From contig JALOLD010000024.1 in assembly GCA_025456145.1 (NCBI GenBank), forward strand, positions 1-41,613: 41,613 nt of DNA, in the 5' to 3' direction. Source of the stretch: Thermoanaerobaculales bacterium. Its GTDB lineage: Bacteria; Acidobacteriota; Thermoanaerobaculia; Thermoanaerobaculales; Sulfomarinibacteraceae. Each line of letters begins with the position of its first letter. Within the stretch, counting starts at the first letter, position 1. Below are positions 1 to 8,275 of this stretch, one piece after another. A program made the translations under genes and the position numbers. The notes below the pieces were generated by a model. The model did not search any database, was not told where the DNA came from, and saw only the letters and a program-made list of their open reading frames with translations.

Positions 1-180
1 CCGGACGTAGCGTCGGGATCGGGATCGGGATCGAATGGAGGTCACACCGCGAGCGGAGTGCCCGCATCACCAATTCCTTCGTGCCCGCCTTCGTGTCTTG
101 GTGTCTTCGTGGTTGCGACGATCTGCCGGACGTAGCGTCGGGATCGGGATCGGGATCGATCAGAACCTGAGCGATCCGGA
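1..180 (-). repeat. Composite intergenic repeat, inverted orientation
   Basis: Bases 1-34 are repeated exactly at 126-159 (a GC-rich block with three GGGATC steps). Between them, at 77-117, lies the reverse complement of the 'ACCACGAAGACACCAAG' unit that recurs at about 2.4, 13.5, 18.5 and 41.5 kb. Read on the minus strand, the order GGATCGC-CAGGTTCT, CCCGATCCCGATCCCGA, then the ACCACGAAG unit matches 13433-13550, so this is another copy of the same mosaic in opposite orientation. No gene is seen here. Confidence 0.85.
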
Positions 181-212
181 CAGGCATGATCTGGGCTAGA
201 CTGATCCTAACC

Positions 213-551
213 ATGATCGTCTCGGCCTGGTACGACGGCCACGGCACCTACGGGGTGAGAGTCTCCGAGGGCGAGGTGAGCCTGTGGTTCCGGCCCGAGT
301 GGAGCGAGGTGCGGCTGCACCTGCCGGATCGCCGAAGCGTGGTCGAGGTCCCCCTGACCGAGAGCTTCTGGCACGGCTCGCCGGAGCTGCGCTCGACCCA
401 CATCAGGGACTTCCTGCTCAGGCACGGCCTTGTCGACTGGCCGAAGAACCGACCCCCGCGCTTCGAGCTCGAGCCCCTCGGCGGCGGCGACTTCCGGCTC
501 AAGTGGCTCGAGCAGGTCGAGGGGCAGCGGGCCCTCCCCCTCGAGCTCTGA
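213..551 (+). CDS. Small conserved protein of unknown function
   Basis: The 112-residue product is soluble, with no signal peptide or membrane segment. It has an ordered, protein-like composition: an N-terminal MIVSAWYDGHGTYGVR, a central SFWHGSPELRS, and LVDWPKNRPPRFEL near residue 85. I recall similar short proteins with a 'SFW..C.ELR...I..WL' core in other bacteria, but no function is known to me. An in-frame ATG also exists at 186. I prefer 213 because a -10-like TAGACT at 197-202 would place the transcript start near 209, downstream of the first ATG, giving a nearly leaderless mRNA. The gene ends 4 bp from the convergent gene at 556. Confidence 0.7.
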   Translation: MIVSAWYDGHGTYGVRVSEGEVSLWFRPEWSEVRLHLPDRRSVVEVPLTESFWHGSPELRSTHIRDFLLRHGLVDWPKNRPPRFELEPLGGGDFRLKWLEQVEGQRALPLEL

Positions 552-555
552 GCCC

Positions 556-1389
556 TCAGCGCAGCTCGACCGCCCCGACCGTCCGGCCGTCGAGGCTCCA
601 CCCGTCGATCACCGTCCCGTACACCGCGACCGGTCCGTCGACCACGACCTCGAGGTCGAAGCTCTCCGGCTCGAGGCAGGTCTCCTCGGGCAGGTCGAGG
701 GGGGCGAGCTCGAGCTCGGCCCAGCGACCCGGCTCGACGACCAGGCGGTGGGGAAGCGACACCTCACGCCCGCCGACCCGGATGGCGCGCCGGGTCTCGC
801 CGGGAATGTCGAGGACCGCGGACACCGCCGCCGGGCCCGGGTTGGCGAAGCCGACCGCCGAGCCGAAGGCGGTGAAGCCGCAGGCGTTGCGGTGCCAGAG
901 CAGCGCCGGGAGGAGCAGCGTGCCCGGGCCGGGCAGGTCGTCGACCGGGATGGCCTCGACCTCCTGGCCGCCGCCCGACAGCGCACCGCTCGGCACCTCG
1001 CCCCTGACGCCGGGCGTCCGGACGACCCGCCCGACGATCCGGACCGGGCCGTCGGCGCTGAGGAGCAGCGCCCCGGCGATCTCGTCGGCGCAGCCCAGAT
1101 CGGCGGCGAGACCGGAGGCCGTCCAGACGACCGCCGATCGAGGGGGCACGACCCGGGTCTGGGCGGCGCCGGTCGAGCACGGGGCGGCGCCGCGGATCCG
1201 ACCCGGCAGCAGCCCGGCGACCGACACCTGGACCGGCTCGGGCTCGGGGTTGACGAGGTAGACCTCGGTCGAACGGCGGGCGCCCTCGGGGCCGGCGGCG
1301 TTGACCGCGAAGACCGGGAGGATGAGCTCTCCGGCAGCGGCGGACGCCGCGGCGAGCAGCGTGACGATGGCGAGAAGCGGTCGAATCAT
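556..1389 (-). CDS. Secreted beta-rich protein of unknown function
   Basis: The product is 277 residues. It begins with a clear signal peptide (MIRPLLAIVTLLAAASAAAG, cleavage near residue 19). The rest is rich in Val, Pro, Gly and Ala and looks like beta-sandwich modules, with phrases such as VYLVNPEPEPVQVSVAGL and VGFANPGPAAVSAVLDI. Four cysteines in the mature part may form disulphides. Such 'NP.....V.V.L' proteins are common in exported proteins of this type of genome, but no enzyme motif is visible. A TACAAT box lies on the minus strand at 1444-1439, and a CCCAGGAG element upstream of the ATG can serve as ribosome-binding site. The start is set by the signal peptide; longer in-frame extensions have shadow-like composition. 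Confidence 0.75.
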   Translation of the reverse strand: MIRPLLAIVTLLAAASAAAGELILPVFAVNAAGPEGARRSTEVYLVNPEPEPVQVSVAGLLPGRIRGAAPCSTGAAQTRVVPPRSAVVWTASGLAADLGCADEIAGALLLSADGPVRIVGRVVRTPGVRGEVPSGALSGGGQEVEAIPVDDLPGPGTLLLPALLWHRNACGFTAFGSAVGFANPGPAAVSAVLDIPGETRRAIRVGGREVSLPHRLVVEPGRWAELELAPLDLPEETCLEPESFDLEVVVDGPVAVYGTVIDGWSLDGRTVGAVELR

Positions 1390-1438
1390 CGGCCTTTCGC
1401 TCCTGGGGACCCGGGACGTCCGGCGCACCGGGACACCC

Positions 1439-1474
1439 ATTGTACGGACGACGGGACCGATCCGTTGGTACACT
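1439..1474. promoter_or_regulatory. Divergent promoter pair, -10 boxes only
   Basis: A minus-strand TACAAT (1444-1439) serves the secreted protein ending at 556, and a plus-strand TACACT (1469-1474, preceded by GG) serves the DapA-family gene at 1516. Neither has a convincing -35. Both have the (G/C)GTACANT form seen before many genes in this window. Confidence 0.5.
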
Positions 1475-1515
1475 TCGACCTCGGCCGTGCTCCGCGGGAC
1501 GATCGGGAGGACCGG

Positions 1516-2364
1516 ATGCCTCTTCCTCATGGCGCGTACGCCCCGATTCCGACACCCGTCGGCGACGATGGGCTGCTCGACCCGACGGCCCTGGGCCGCC
1601 ACCTCGCCCGGCTCGCCCGGGGCGGGCTCGACGGCGCGCTCGTGATGGGCACCAACGGCGAGTTCCCCTCCTTCGACGTCGGCGAGCGCCTCGCCTGCGC
1701 CGACGCCGTCGCCCGCTGCCGGAGCGGGCTCGAGCTGATGCTCGGGGTCGGCTCGTGCGCACTGCCCGAGGTCCTCCAGCTGCTCGCCGCCGCCGAGCAC
1801 CTCGGTTACGGGTCGACGCTGCTGCCGCCGCCGTTCTACTTCCGCGGCGCCCCGGCGATCGGGCTGATCGATTTCTTCCGCCGCGCCCTCGACGCCGCCG
1901 AGCTCCCGGTGCTCCTCTACCACATCCCTCAGGTCACCGGGATTCCGATCTCCGAGGAGATCCTCGACGGGCTGGCCGGGCACCCGCGGTTCGGCGGGGT
2001 CAAGGACAGCTCGGGCGATCCCGCCGAGCTCGAGCGTTTCCTCGGTCGTCTCGACGGTCGCGCCTACATGGTGGGGACCGACCGGCTGGTTGCGGCCTCG
2101 GTCGGCCGCGGCGGCGGCAGCATCTCCGCGGCGGCGAGCGTCGCGCCCGAGCTGGTGGTCGCCGTCCACCGCGATCCGGCCCGCCAGCCCGAGCTCGAGA
2201 GGCTGCGCTCGCTGCTCGAGCGCCACGGCCTCGGCCCGGCGGTCAAGGCGATCCTGCGCTCCGAAGGGATCGGCGCCTACCGCACCCGACCGCCGCTGGT
2301 CGATCTCGACGACGAGTCGGCGGCGCGGCTGCTGCGCGAGTTGGAGGAGCTCACGAGGGGCTGA
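1516..2364 (+). CDS. DapA/NanA-family class I aldolase or synthase
   Basis: This is a 282-residue TIM-barrel protein of the dihydrodipicolinate synthase / N-acetylneuraminate lyase family, of usual length. The family hallmarks are present: GTNGEF at 45-50 (the GTTGE loop), the Tyr of YHIPQVTG at 135, and the Schiff-base lysine K163 in GVKDSSG. These enzymes condense or cleave pyruvate or related 2-oxoacids with aldehydes. The substrate cannot be read from sequence, and there are no lysine- or sialate-pathway neighbours, so DapA itself is not claimed. The start ATG has GGGAGG 5 bp upstream, and a TACACT -10 box lies at 1469. The reading frame stays open far upstream, but that stretch lies antisense to the secreted-protein gene and is a shadow. 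Confidence 0.9.
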   Translation: MPLPHGAYAPIPTPVGDDGLLDPTALGRHLARLARGGLDGALVMGTNGEFPSFDVGERLACADAVARCRSGLELMLGVGSCALPEVLQLLAAAEHLGYGSTLLPPPFYFRGAPAIGLIDFFRRALDAAELPVLLYHIPQVTGIPISEEILDGLAGHPRFGGVKDSSGDPAELERFLGRLDGRAYMVGTDRLVAASVGRGGGSISAAASVAPELVVAVHRDPARQPELERLRSLLERHGLGPAVKAILRSEGIGAYRTRPPLVDLDDESAARLLRELEELTRG

Positions 2365-2391
2365 GCCGTCGAGCCTCATAGGTCGCGCCGT

Positions 2392-2430
2392 CACAACCAC
2401 GAAGACACGAAGACACGAAGAACGGAGGAA
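2392..2430 (+). repeat. Short copy of the ACCACGAAG intergenic repeat
   Basis: A 'CACAACCACGAAGACACG' run is followed by further AAGACACGAAG units. It sits in the 146-bp gap between two convergent genes (stops at 2364 and 2511). The rest of the gap shows nothing recognisable. Confidence 0.85.
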
Positions 2431-2510
2431 TCGGAGAGAGGCGCGACTCGCGACTCCTGATGAGCTCGATGGGGCGTCGTGCGTTGGTGTTTGCGAGGTG
2501 CTGGCGGGGG

Positions 2511-3491
2511 TCACGGGACCGAGAGCACGACCTTGCCGAAGGCCTCGCCCGAGGCGAGGCGGCGGTGGGCCTCGGCCACCCGGTCCATCGGGTAGACGCG
2601 ATCGATCACGGGTCGCAGCCGTCCCGCCGCGAGGGCGGCGCCGAACCGTCCTCGGAAGCTCGCCACGATCGTCTCCTTGCGCTCGTCGGAGAGGGCGCGG
2701 AGCGTCGAACCGATCACCCGCAGTCGACGGGTGAGCATCCGCGCGAGGTCGAGCTCCCCGGTCCTCCCTCCGCCGAGACCGATGACCACCAGGGCGCCGT
2801 CCGGGGCGAGGACGCGCAGGTTGGGCTCGAGGTAGGCGCCGCCGACGCAGTCGAGGACCACCTCGACCCCGCGCCCCTCGGTCGCCTCGAGGACCGCCGG
2901 CACGAAGTCGCCATCGCGATAGTTGACGGCGAGGGCCGCGCCGAGCTCGCGGCACCGGCGGCAGCGCTCGTCGCTGCCTGCGGTGACCAGGACCCGCGCG
3001 CCGGCCTCGGTGGCGAGCGCGATGGCCGCGGTGCCGACCCCGCCGGATCCGCCGTGGACCAGCGCGGTCGCATCGGGCTCGAGCCCGCCGAGCAGGAAGA
3101 GGTTGAGATAGGCGGTGAGGAAGACCTCGGGAAAGGCCCCGGCCTCGGCGTCGCCGAGGTGCTCGGGGGCCGCGAGGAGCGAGCCCTCGTGGACGGCGAC
3201 GAGCTCGGACTGGCCGCCCCCCGCCACCAGGCCCATGACCCGGTCGCCGGGCCGGACGGCGCGGACCCCCTCTCCGATCTCATCGACGAGACCGGCGCAC
3301 TCGAGACCGAGACCGGCCGGCGCGCCCGGGGGCGGGGGGTAGAGGCCGCGCCGCTGGAGGAGGTCGGCCCGGTTGAGCCCGGCGGCGCGGACCGCCACCC
3401 GGACGAAACGGCCGGAGACGACGGGCGCCGCGGTCTCCACGACGCGAAGCACATCCGCCTCGCCGTGACCCTCGCAGACGACGCTTTTCAC
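2511..3491 (-). CDS. Quinone oxidoreductase-like MDR protein (PIG3 type)
   Basis: The product is 326 residues from the GTG at 3491, a zinc-free medium-chain dehydrogenase/reductase. The GroES-like N-terminal domain contains AAGLNRADLLQRRGLYPPPP, typical of the TP53I3/PIG3 and NAD(P)H:quinone reductase branch. The Rossmann fold carries HGGSGGVGTAA at 146-156. The catalytic-zinc cysteines of alcohol dehydrogenases are absent. Expected role: NAD(P)H-dependent reduction of quinones or enals in the cytosol. An ATG at 3509 is in frame, but the minus-strand -10-like TGTAAT at 3513-3508 overlaps it, and family members begin 'MK..V', which favours GTG 3491. The family is certain; the start is not. Confidence 0.85.
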   Translation of the reverse strand: MKSVVCEGHGEADVLRVVETAAPVVSGRFVRVAVRAAGLNRADLLQRRGLYPPPPGAPAGLGLECAGLVDEIGEGVRAVRPGDRVMGLVAGGGQSELVAVHEGSLLAAPEHLGDAEAGAFPEVFLTAYLNLFLLGGLEPDATALVHGGSGGVGTAAIALATEAGARVLVTAGSDERCRRCRELGAALAVNYRDGDFVPAVLEATEGRGVEVVLDCVGGAYLEPNLRVLAPDGALVVIGLGGGRTGELDLARMLTRRLRVIGSTLRALSDERKETIVASFRGRFGAALAAGRLRPVIDRVYPMDRVAEAHRRLASGEAFGKVVLSVP

Positions 3492-3515
3492 ATCCCGAGG
3501 GTAAACCATTACAAT
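3487..3515 (+). promoter_or_regulatory. Sigma-70-type promoter for the M29 peptidase gene
   Basis: TTCACA (3487-3492), a 17-bp spacer, then TACAAT (3510-3515), 44 bp before the ATG at 3559. The -10 lies inside the palindrome ATTACAAT/ATTGTAAT, so the same bases may act as -10 for the divergent oxidoreductase gene. Confidence 0.65.
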
Positions 3516-3558
3516 TCGGCGCGCCGTTCGGGACGGCGGGTCGAGATCGGGAGGAACG

Positions 3559-4743
3559 ATGATCAAGCGCGAGGACCTCGAAACCTGGGCGGGCTTCCTG
3601 CTCGACCACTCGCTGGGCGGTGTCGGCCCGGGCGACCGGGTGATGATCAAGGGCGAGCGGGTCTGCTGGCCGCTCATGGATGTCCTCGAGCGTCGGGTGG
3701 TCGAGGCCGGCGCGGTCCCCGACGTCTACCTCGTCCCGCCGAACAACGACCGGGGGCGGGTGTGGTCGGCGACGGTGGGCCGGTCAGCGACCCCCGAGCA
3801 GCTCGCCGCGGTCCCCGACTGGCACCGCCAGCGGTACTCGAGCATGACCAAGTACGTCGAGGTGCTCGGCGCCGAGGACCCGAAGCAGTACATCGGCCTC
3901 GAGCCTGCCCAGTCGCAGGCGCTCGCCGCTGCGGATCGGCCGTTTGCCGACATCCGCCTGTCGAAGTCGTGGGTGATCACCCTCTACCCGACCGCCGGGT
4001 TCGCCGAGCTCGAGGGTATGTCGCTCGAGGACTTCGAGGCCTTCATCGTCGGCGCCTCGACCGTCGACCCGACCCCGCTGCGCGCCGCCGAGGAGGCGAT
4101 CGCGCCGCTCGTCGACCGGGGCTCGACGGTCACCATCGTCACGCGATGCCCGAAGGAGGAGCGCGACCTCACCCTGTCGATGAGCATCGCCGAGGGCCGC
4201 GCCATGATGTCCTACGGGCTTCGTAACTTCCCGGACGGCGAGGTCTTCACCAGCCCCGACGCGTCGAGCGTCTCCGGTGAGATCTACCTCGACCTGCCGG
4301 TGACCTATGGCGGCGTCGACATCCGGGGCATCTATCTCAAATTCGCCTCCGGCCGGATCGTCGACTACCGCGCCGAGGAGGGTCACGACCGGCTCGCCGC
4401 GATCATCGAGACCGACGACGGCTCGCACCGGCTCGGCGAGGTCGCGCTCGGCATGAACCCCGGGCTCGACCGGGTGCTCAAGCACCCGCTGTTCGTCGAG
4501 AAGGTCGGCGGCACCCTCCACATCGCGATCGGCGCGAGCTACGAGACCTGCTTCGTCGCCGATCCGGCGAGCGAGGAGGGCCGCGAGCGGATCGCCGGCC
4601 TCGAGGCCGCCGGGGTGCTCAACCGCTCGGCGCAGCACGTCGACATCGTCGCCGACTTCCGACCCGGGGGGTGCGGCGTGTCGGTGAGGATCGACGACAC
4701 CGAGCTGGTGCAGCGCGAGGGCGTCTGGGCGGTCGCCGGCTGA
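3559..4743 (+). CDS. M29-family metallo-aminopeptidase
   Basis: The 394-residue product is of standard length for family M29 (aminopeptidase T, AmpS, PepS). These are cytosolic dimetal exopeptidases that remove N-terminal residues from peptides. The signature regions are in order: RNFPDGEVFTSPD with E228, RLGEVALGMNPG with E294, EKVGGTLHIAIGASYE with H321 and Y328, and QHVDIVAD with H360 and D362. All expected metal ligands and the catalytic glutamate are therefore present. There is no signal peptide. The ribosome-binding site GGGAGG lies 4 bp before the ATG. It is followed after 65 bp by the ClpX-like gene on the same strand, possibly co-transcribed. Confidence 0.93.
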   Translation: MIKREDLETWAGFLLDHSLGGVGPGDRVMIKGERVCWPLMDVLERRVVEAGAVPDVYLVPPNNDRGRVWSATVGRSATPEQLAAVPDWHRQRYSSMTKYVEVLGAEDPKQYIGLEPAQSQALAAADRPFADIRLSKSWVITLYPTAGFAELEGMSLEDFEAFIVGASTVDPTPLRAAEEAIAPLVDRGSTVTIVTRCPKEERDLTLSMSIAEGRAMMSYGLRNFPDGEVFTSPDASSVSGEIYLDLPVTYGGVDIRGIYLKFASGRIVDYRAEEGHDRLAAIIETDDGSHRLGEVALGMNPGLDRVLKHPLFVEKVGGTLHIAIGASYETCFVADPASEEGRERIAGLEAAGVLNRSAQHVDIVADFRPGGCGVSVRIDDTELVQREGVWAVAG

Positions 4744-4808
4744 GGAATCGCCGGCCGGCGCCGCGGGTTCGAACGAGGGGTGCGGCCGCCCGCACCGATG
4801 GAGACAGC

Positions 4809-5960
4809 ATGAAAACCGACAACGACGGCTCGACCGGCGCGCTCCGCGAGCTCGAGACAATCACCCCGCCGGAGATCTTCAGCGAGCTCGAGAAGGGCGT
4901 TCTCGGCCAGGGCGCGGCCCTGCGTTACGCCTCGGTCGCCGTGTACAAGCACACCACCGGCAAGGTGCCTGGGAACATCCTGCTCATCGGCAACTCGGGC
5001 ACCGGCAAGACGACGATCATGAACAACATCCAGCGGATGTACCACGAGGTCGCCGAGTACCGGCCGTTCCGGGCGATGACGATCATCAACGCCAACCTCC
5101 TGGTCGACGCCGAGCGGCTCGAGTTCCAGCCGGCGCGGCTGCTCACCGCCGTCGAGCAGCGGGCGCGCGCCCTGGTCGGGGAGCGGCCGACCGCGGCCGA
5201 GCTCAAGGCGACGATGGAGCGGGCGACGGTGTGCATCGACGAGATCGACAAGATGTCGTCGATCGTCGCCGGCAAACCGAACGCGATCGGCGTCGTCCTC
5301 CAGCAGGGGCTCCTGACCCTCATGGAGGGCGAGGTCGTTGCGCACCGGGCCCACGTCTGGGAGGGCGAGGTCGAGCGGGAGACGGTGATCCCGATCGACA
5401 CCAAGCACATGATGTTCATCTGCGGCGGCGCCTTCGAGGGCCTGTACGACCAGGTCTACCTGCGGGTCGTCAAGCCGGGCAGCGGCGAGAAGCTCAAGTC
5501 CCAGGCCATCCAGACCGCCGACGGCCAGGTCCGGATCGAGTCCCACTTCGCGCTCGGCGACTACCTCAAGCCCGAGGACCTGTTCGAGTACGGGATGGTT
5601 CCCCAGTTCATGGCGCGGTTCGACGACGTGGTCCTGCTGCGGGACCTCGACGCCCGGGTCCTCAAGGAGATCCTGCTCAAGTCGGTCGATTCGCCCTTTC
5701 TCCGGTCGAAGCGCTACTTCGACGTGCTCGGGATCGACCTCGAGATCGAGGACGTCGCGGCGGCGATGATCGCCGAGGAGGCGGCCAAGAGCACCCGGAC
5801 CGGGGCGCGCGCCCTGCGCGCGGTGTTCGGCCGGATCGTCAACCGGCTCGAGTTCGACCCCTGGAGCTTCGAGGGCCTCGAAGAGACCGTGGGCGGCCGC
5901 CGACGCCTACTGATCTCCCGTGACATGGTTCGCCGGGCGACCGCCCGCAACGGCGGCTGA
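4809..5960 (+). CDS. ClpX-like AAA+ ATPase without zinc-binding domain
   Basis: The 383-residue AAA+ protein is closest in pattern to ClpX. It has VLGQGAA near 31, Walker A GNSGTGKTT at 61-69, Walker B VCIDEIDK at 141-148, a sensor-1 region DTKHMMFICGGAFEGL at 197-212, and a sensor-2 GARALR near 350. The ClpX N-terminal zinc-binding domain is absent; only about 25 residues precede the ATPase. The segment where ClpX has the GYVGEDVE substrate-gripping pore loop reads LLVDAERLEFQPARLL instead, and I see no IGF-type ClpP-docking loop. It probably remodels a specific partner rather than feeding ClpP. A GC-rich inverted repeat (GGTGCG...CGCACC, 4779-4796) lies in its leader. The next gene encodes an FHA protein. 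Confidence 0.85.
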   Translation: MKTDNDGSTGALRELETITPPEIFSELEKGVLGQGAALRYASVAVYKHTTGKVPGNILLIGNSGTGKTTIMNNIQRMYHEVAEYRPFRAMTIINANLLVDAERLEFQPARLLTAVEQRARALVGERPTAAELKATMERATVCIDEIDKMSSIVAGKPNAIGVVLQQGLLTLMEGEVVAHRAHVWEGEVERETVIPIDTKHMMFICGGAFEGLYDQVYLRVVKPGSGEKLKSQAIQTADGQVRIESHFALGDYLKPEDLFEYGMVPQFMARFDDVVLLRDLDARVLKEILLKSVDSPFLRSKRYFDVLGIDLEIEDVAAAMIAEEAAKSTRTGARALRAVFGRIVNRLEFDPWSFEGLEETVGGRRRLLISRDMVRRATARNGG

Positions 5961-6059
5961 CCCGCCGTCTGGCCCGGACCGGCAGAGTCGGGTACACTCG
6001 ACCGAACAAGCGTTTCGGAGGGGGGCGCCGAAGCTGGTCGTTTGTCGTCGAAGGGGAGC

Positions 6060-7796
6060 ATGGCGAAGTTCATCCTGGTCTACACCCATCCGACCGAGGG
6101 GGAGCAACGCTTCGACCTGGCGCCGGGTCGAAGCTACCGCGTCGGATCGCGTCCGGACAACGACATCGTCATCGACCAGAAGGACGTGTCGCGCCGGCAT
6201 GCAGTGCTGAGGGTCCACGACGGCTCGTTCCACATCACCGACCTCGACAGCAAGAACGGCACCTTCATCAACGGCGCGCGGACGGCGGCGGAGAGCTTCG
6301 GTTGCGGCGACATGGTCCACCTGTCGTCGGCCCGGCTGGTGATCGTCGAGGTCGGTACCGGAAGCTACCCGCCGAGCACTCAGGCGGTCGTGCTGCCCCC
6401 CGACGAGAGCGGCGTGCGGCGGCTCGAGGACACCCAGAAGTTCCGCAGCGAAGCGTCGATGGAGGACGTGGTCTCGCTGCTCGAGACGACCGCCGTCGCG
6501 GTGCGCAGCGGCGGGGTCGCCGAGCCCCTGCGATGGGCGGTCGAGCACCTCGGGTTCGATGGCGCCGTCGTGCTCTACCGCGACGATCAGGACAACGTCG
6601 CGATGGTGGCGAGCGCCGGCGACCTCGGCGAGCTGGCGCGTTCGAGCCGGACCCTCGCCGGGCTCGCGACCGAGCGCCGGGCCCCCGGCTCGGGAACCAG
6701 GGTCCGCCAGGTGACCGAGGGCGCCGAGAGCCTGCTCGTGGCGACCATCGGTTCGAGCCACTTCCTGGTCGTGCGGTACTCCGCCCAGCCCCCGGCGATC
6801 GGCGACCTCAGATCGGTGATCGCCGCCGTCGATGCGGTTCTCGGCTGCGGCCGCGTCGCGACCGCCGAACGGGGGGCCGGGATCCACGCCTCCGCAACGG
6901 GGACGGATCCACTGGGGTCGCTCGCCGGGGTGTCGGTGGCGGTCGCCGAGTGCCGGCGGATGGTCGCCGAGGCGGCTCGCGAGGACCGTCCGGTCGTGGT
7001 GGTCGGCGAGCGGGGCGCGGGCTGCTCGGTGGCCGCGCGGGGGGTGCACGACCTGTCGGCCCTGGCCTCCAGGCGGTGGGTCGTGATCGACCTCGACCGG
7101 CTGTCGCCGGCGTCGATCGAGCATCGTCTGCTGGTCGTCGGAGAGGTCCTCGCCGCGGCCGATCAGGCCGAGGGCGGGACCGTGGTCCTCGACCACGTCG
7201 CGGAGATGCCGGTGGCGCTCTGGCACCGCCTGCTCGGCGAGCTCGCCGACCGCAGCACCGAGGTCCCACGGGTGACCCTGATCCTCAACCAGGCGGCCGA
7301 CGGGGAGGGCGCCGATCGTGCCGCGGCGGTGGCCGAGGGCGGCCCGGTGAGGGTGCCGAGCCTCCGCCGGCGGATCGAGGACCTGCCGATCCTGATCGAT
7401 GCCTTTGCCCGGAGATCGGCGGGCCCGGAGGCGGCCGACCGGGTCGCCTTCTCGGCCGCCGCGCTCCGTGCGATGGGCGGCTACTCGTGGCCCGGGAACC
7501 TGGTCGAGCTCCGCGACGAGGTGGGGCGGGCGATCGCCGGCGCCGGCGCCGGCCGGCCGGTCGAGGTCGAGCACCTGTCGGCCCGGCTGCGCGGCACGAC
7601 CGACGCCGCCGCCGGGGGTGCTCCCGACCTCGAGTCGCTGATCGGCGGAGGGCTCGCGGAGGCCCGCGAGGGCTTCGAGGCGCTGATGATCCGGCGGGTG
7701 CTCGGGGACTGCGCCGGCAACCAGGCCGAGGCCGCGAGACGGCTCGGTCTGTCGCGCGCGGGGCTGTTCAAGAAGATGCGCAAGCTCGGGCTGTAA
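6060..7796 (+). CDS. FHA-domain protein with degenerate sigma-54 activator module and Fis-type HTH
   Basis: The 578-residue product starts with an FHA phosphothreonine-binding domain (about 22-95: YRVGS, SRRHA, DLDSKNGTFING). A poorly conserved middle (about 130-260, perhaps GAF-like) follows, then a region laid out like a sigma-54 activator ATPase (about 290-510). Its Walker A is broken (GERGAGCSV at 316-324, no GK[ST]), GAFTGA is missing, and Walker B reads GGTVVLDHVAEMP with His in place of Glu. The later elements SLRRRIEDLP and YSWPGNLVELRDE are kept. A Fis-type helix-turn-helix closes the protein (NQAEAARRLGLSRAGLFKKM, 554-573). It likely binds DNA and phosphoproteins but cannot hydrolyse ATP or activate sigma-54. 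The start ATG follows AAGGGGAG; a TACACT box lies at 5993-5998. Confidence 0.85.
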   Translation: MAKFILVYTHPTEGEQRFDLAPGRSYRVGSRPDNDIVIDQKDVSRRHAVLRVHDGSFHITDLDSKNGTFINGARTAAESFGCGDMVHLSSARLVIVEVGTGSYPPSTQAVVLPPDESGVRRLEDTQKFRSEASMEDVVSLLETTAVAVRSGGVAEPLRWAVEHLGFDGAVVLYRDDQDNVAMVASAGDLGELARSSRTLAGLATERRAPGSGTRVRQVTEGAESLLVATIGSSHFLVVRYSAQPPAIGDLRSVIAAVDAVLGCGRVATAERGAGIHASATGTDPLGSLAGVSVAVAECRRMVAEAAREDRPVVVVGERGAGCSVAARGVHDLSALASRRWVVIDLDRLSPASIEHRLLVVGEVLAAADQAEGGTVVLDHVAEMPVALWHRLLGELADRSTEVPRVTLILNQAADGEGADRAAAVAEGGPVRVPSLRRRIEDLPILIDAFARRSAGPEAADRVAFSAAALRAMGGYSWPGNLVELRDEVGRAIAGAGAGRPVEVEHLSARLRGTTDAAAGGAPDLESLIGGGLAEAREGFEALMIRRVLGDCAGNQAEAARRLGLSRAGLFKKMRKLGL

Positions 7797-7818
7797 CCGG
7801 TCCGCCACCCCTGCGGGG

Positions 7819-7827
7819 TGCTATGCT
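7819..7827 (+). promoter_or_regulatory. Extended -10 promoter of rnpB
   Basis: TG-C-TATGCT is an extended -10 element with TATGCT at 7822-7827, 7 bp before the inferred 5' end of the RNase P RNA. No good -35 is seen, which fits the extended -10 type. Confidence 0.55.
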
Positions 7828-7834
7828 GGACGGC

Positions 7835-8213
<379 letters not shown>

Positions 8214-8275
8214 TTTTCGCCCCGCGGCGGGTCGTGCCGCGGCCGGTTCCCGATAATGCTGATATTGTTGGCGCC

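Noticed and set aside
430..1515. N-terminal extension of the DapA-family gene
   Set aside because: It lies antisense to a signal-peptide-bearing gene, exceeds the family length by 360 residues, and a good ribosome-binding site precedes ATG 1516.
1516..2364. Assignment as DapA of lysine synthesis
   Set aside because: Family motifs are shared by many lyases and no lysine-pathway genes are near, so only the family is named.
4760..4800. GGGTTCGAAC resembling a tRNA T-loop
   Set aside because: No acceptor, D or anticodon arms can be built around it; it is a GC-rich leader of the ClpX-like gene.
6042..6059. TTG start for the FHA protein
   Set aside because: ATG 6060 has a strong AAGGGGAG directly before it and begins the FHA fold.
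5907..7808. A 633-residue minus-strand frame opposite the FHA protein
   Set aside because: The composition (His, Arg, Pro, Gly-rich) is typical of antisense frames in GC-rich DNA; the plus strand carries recognisable domains.
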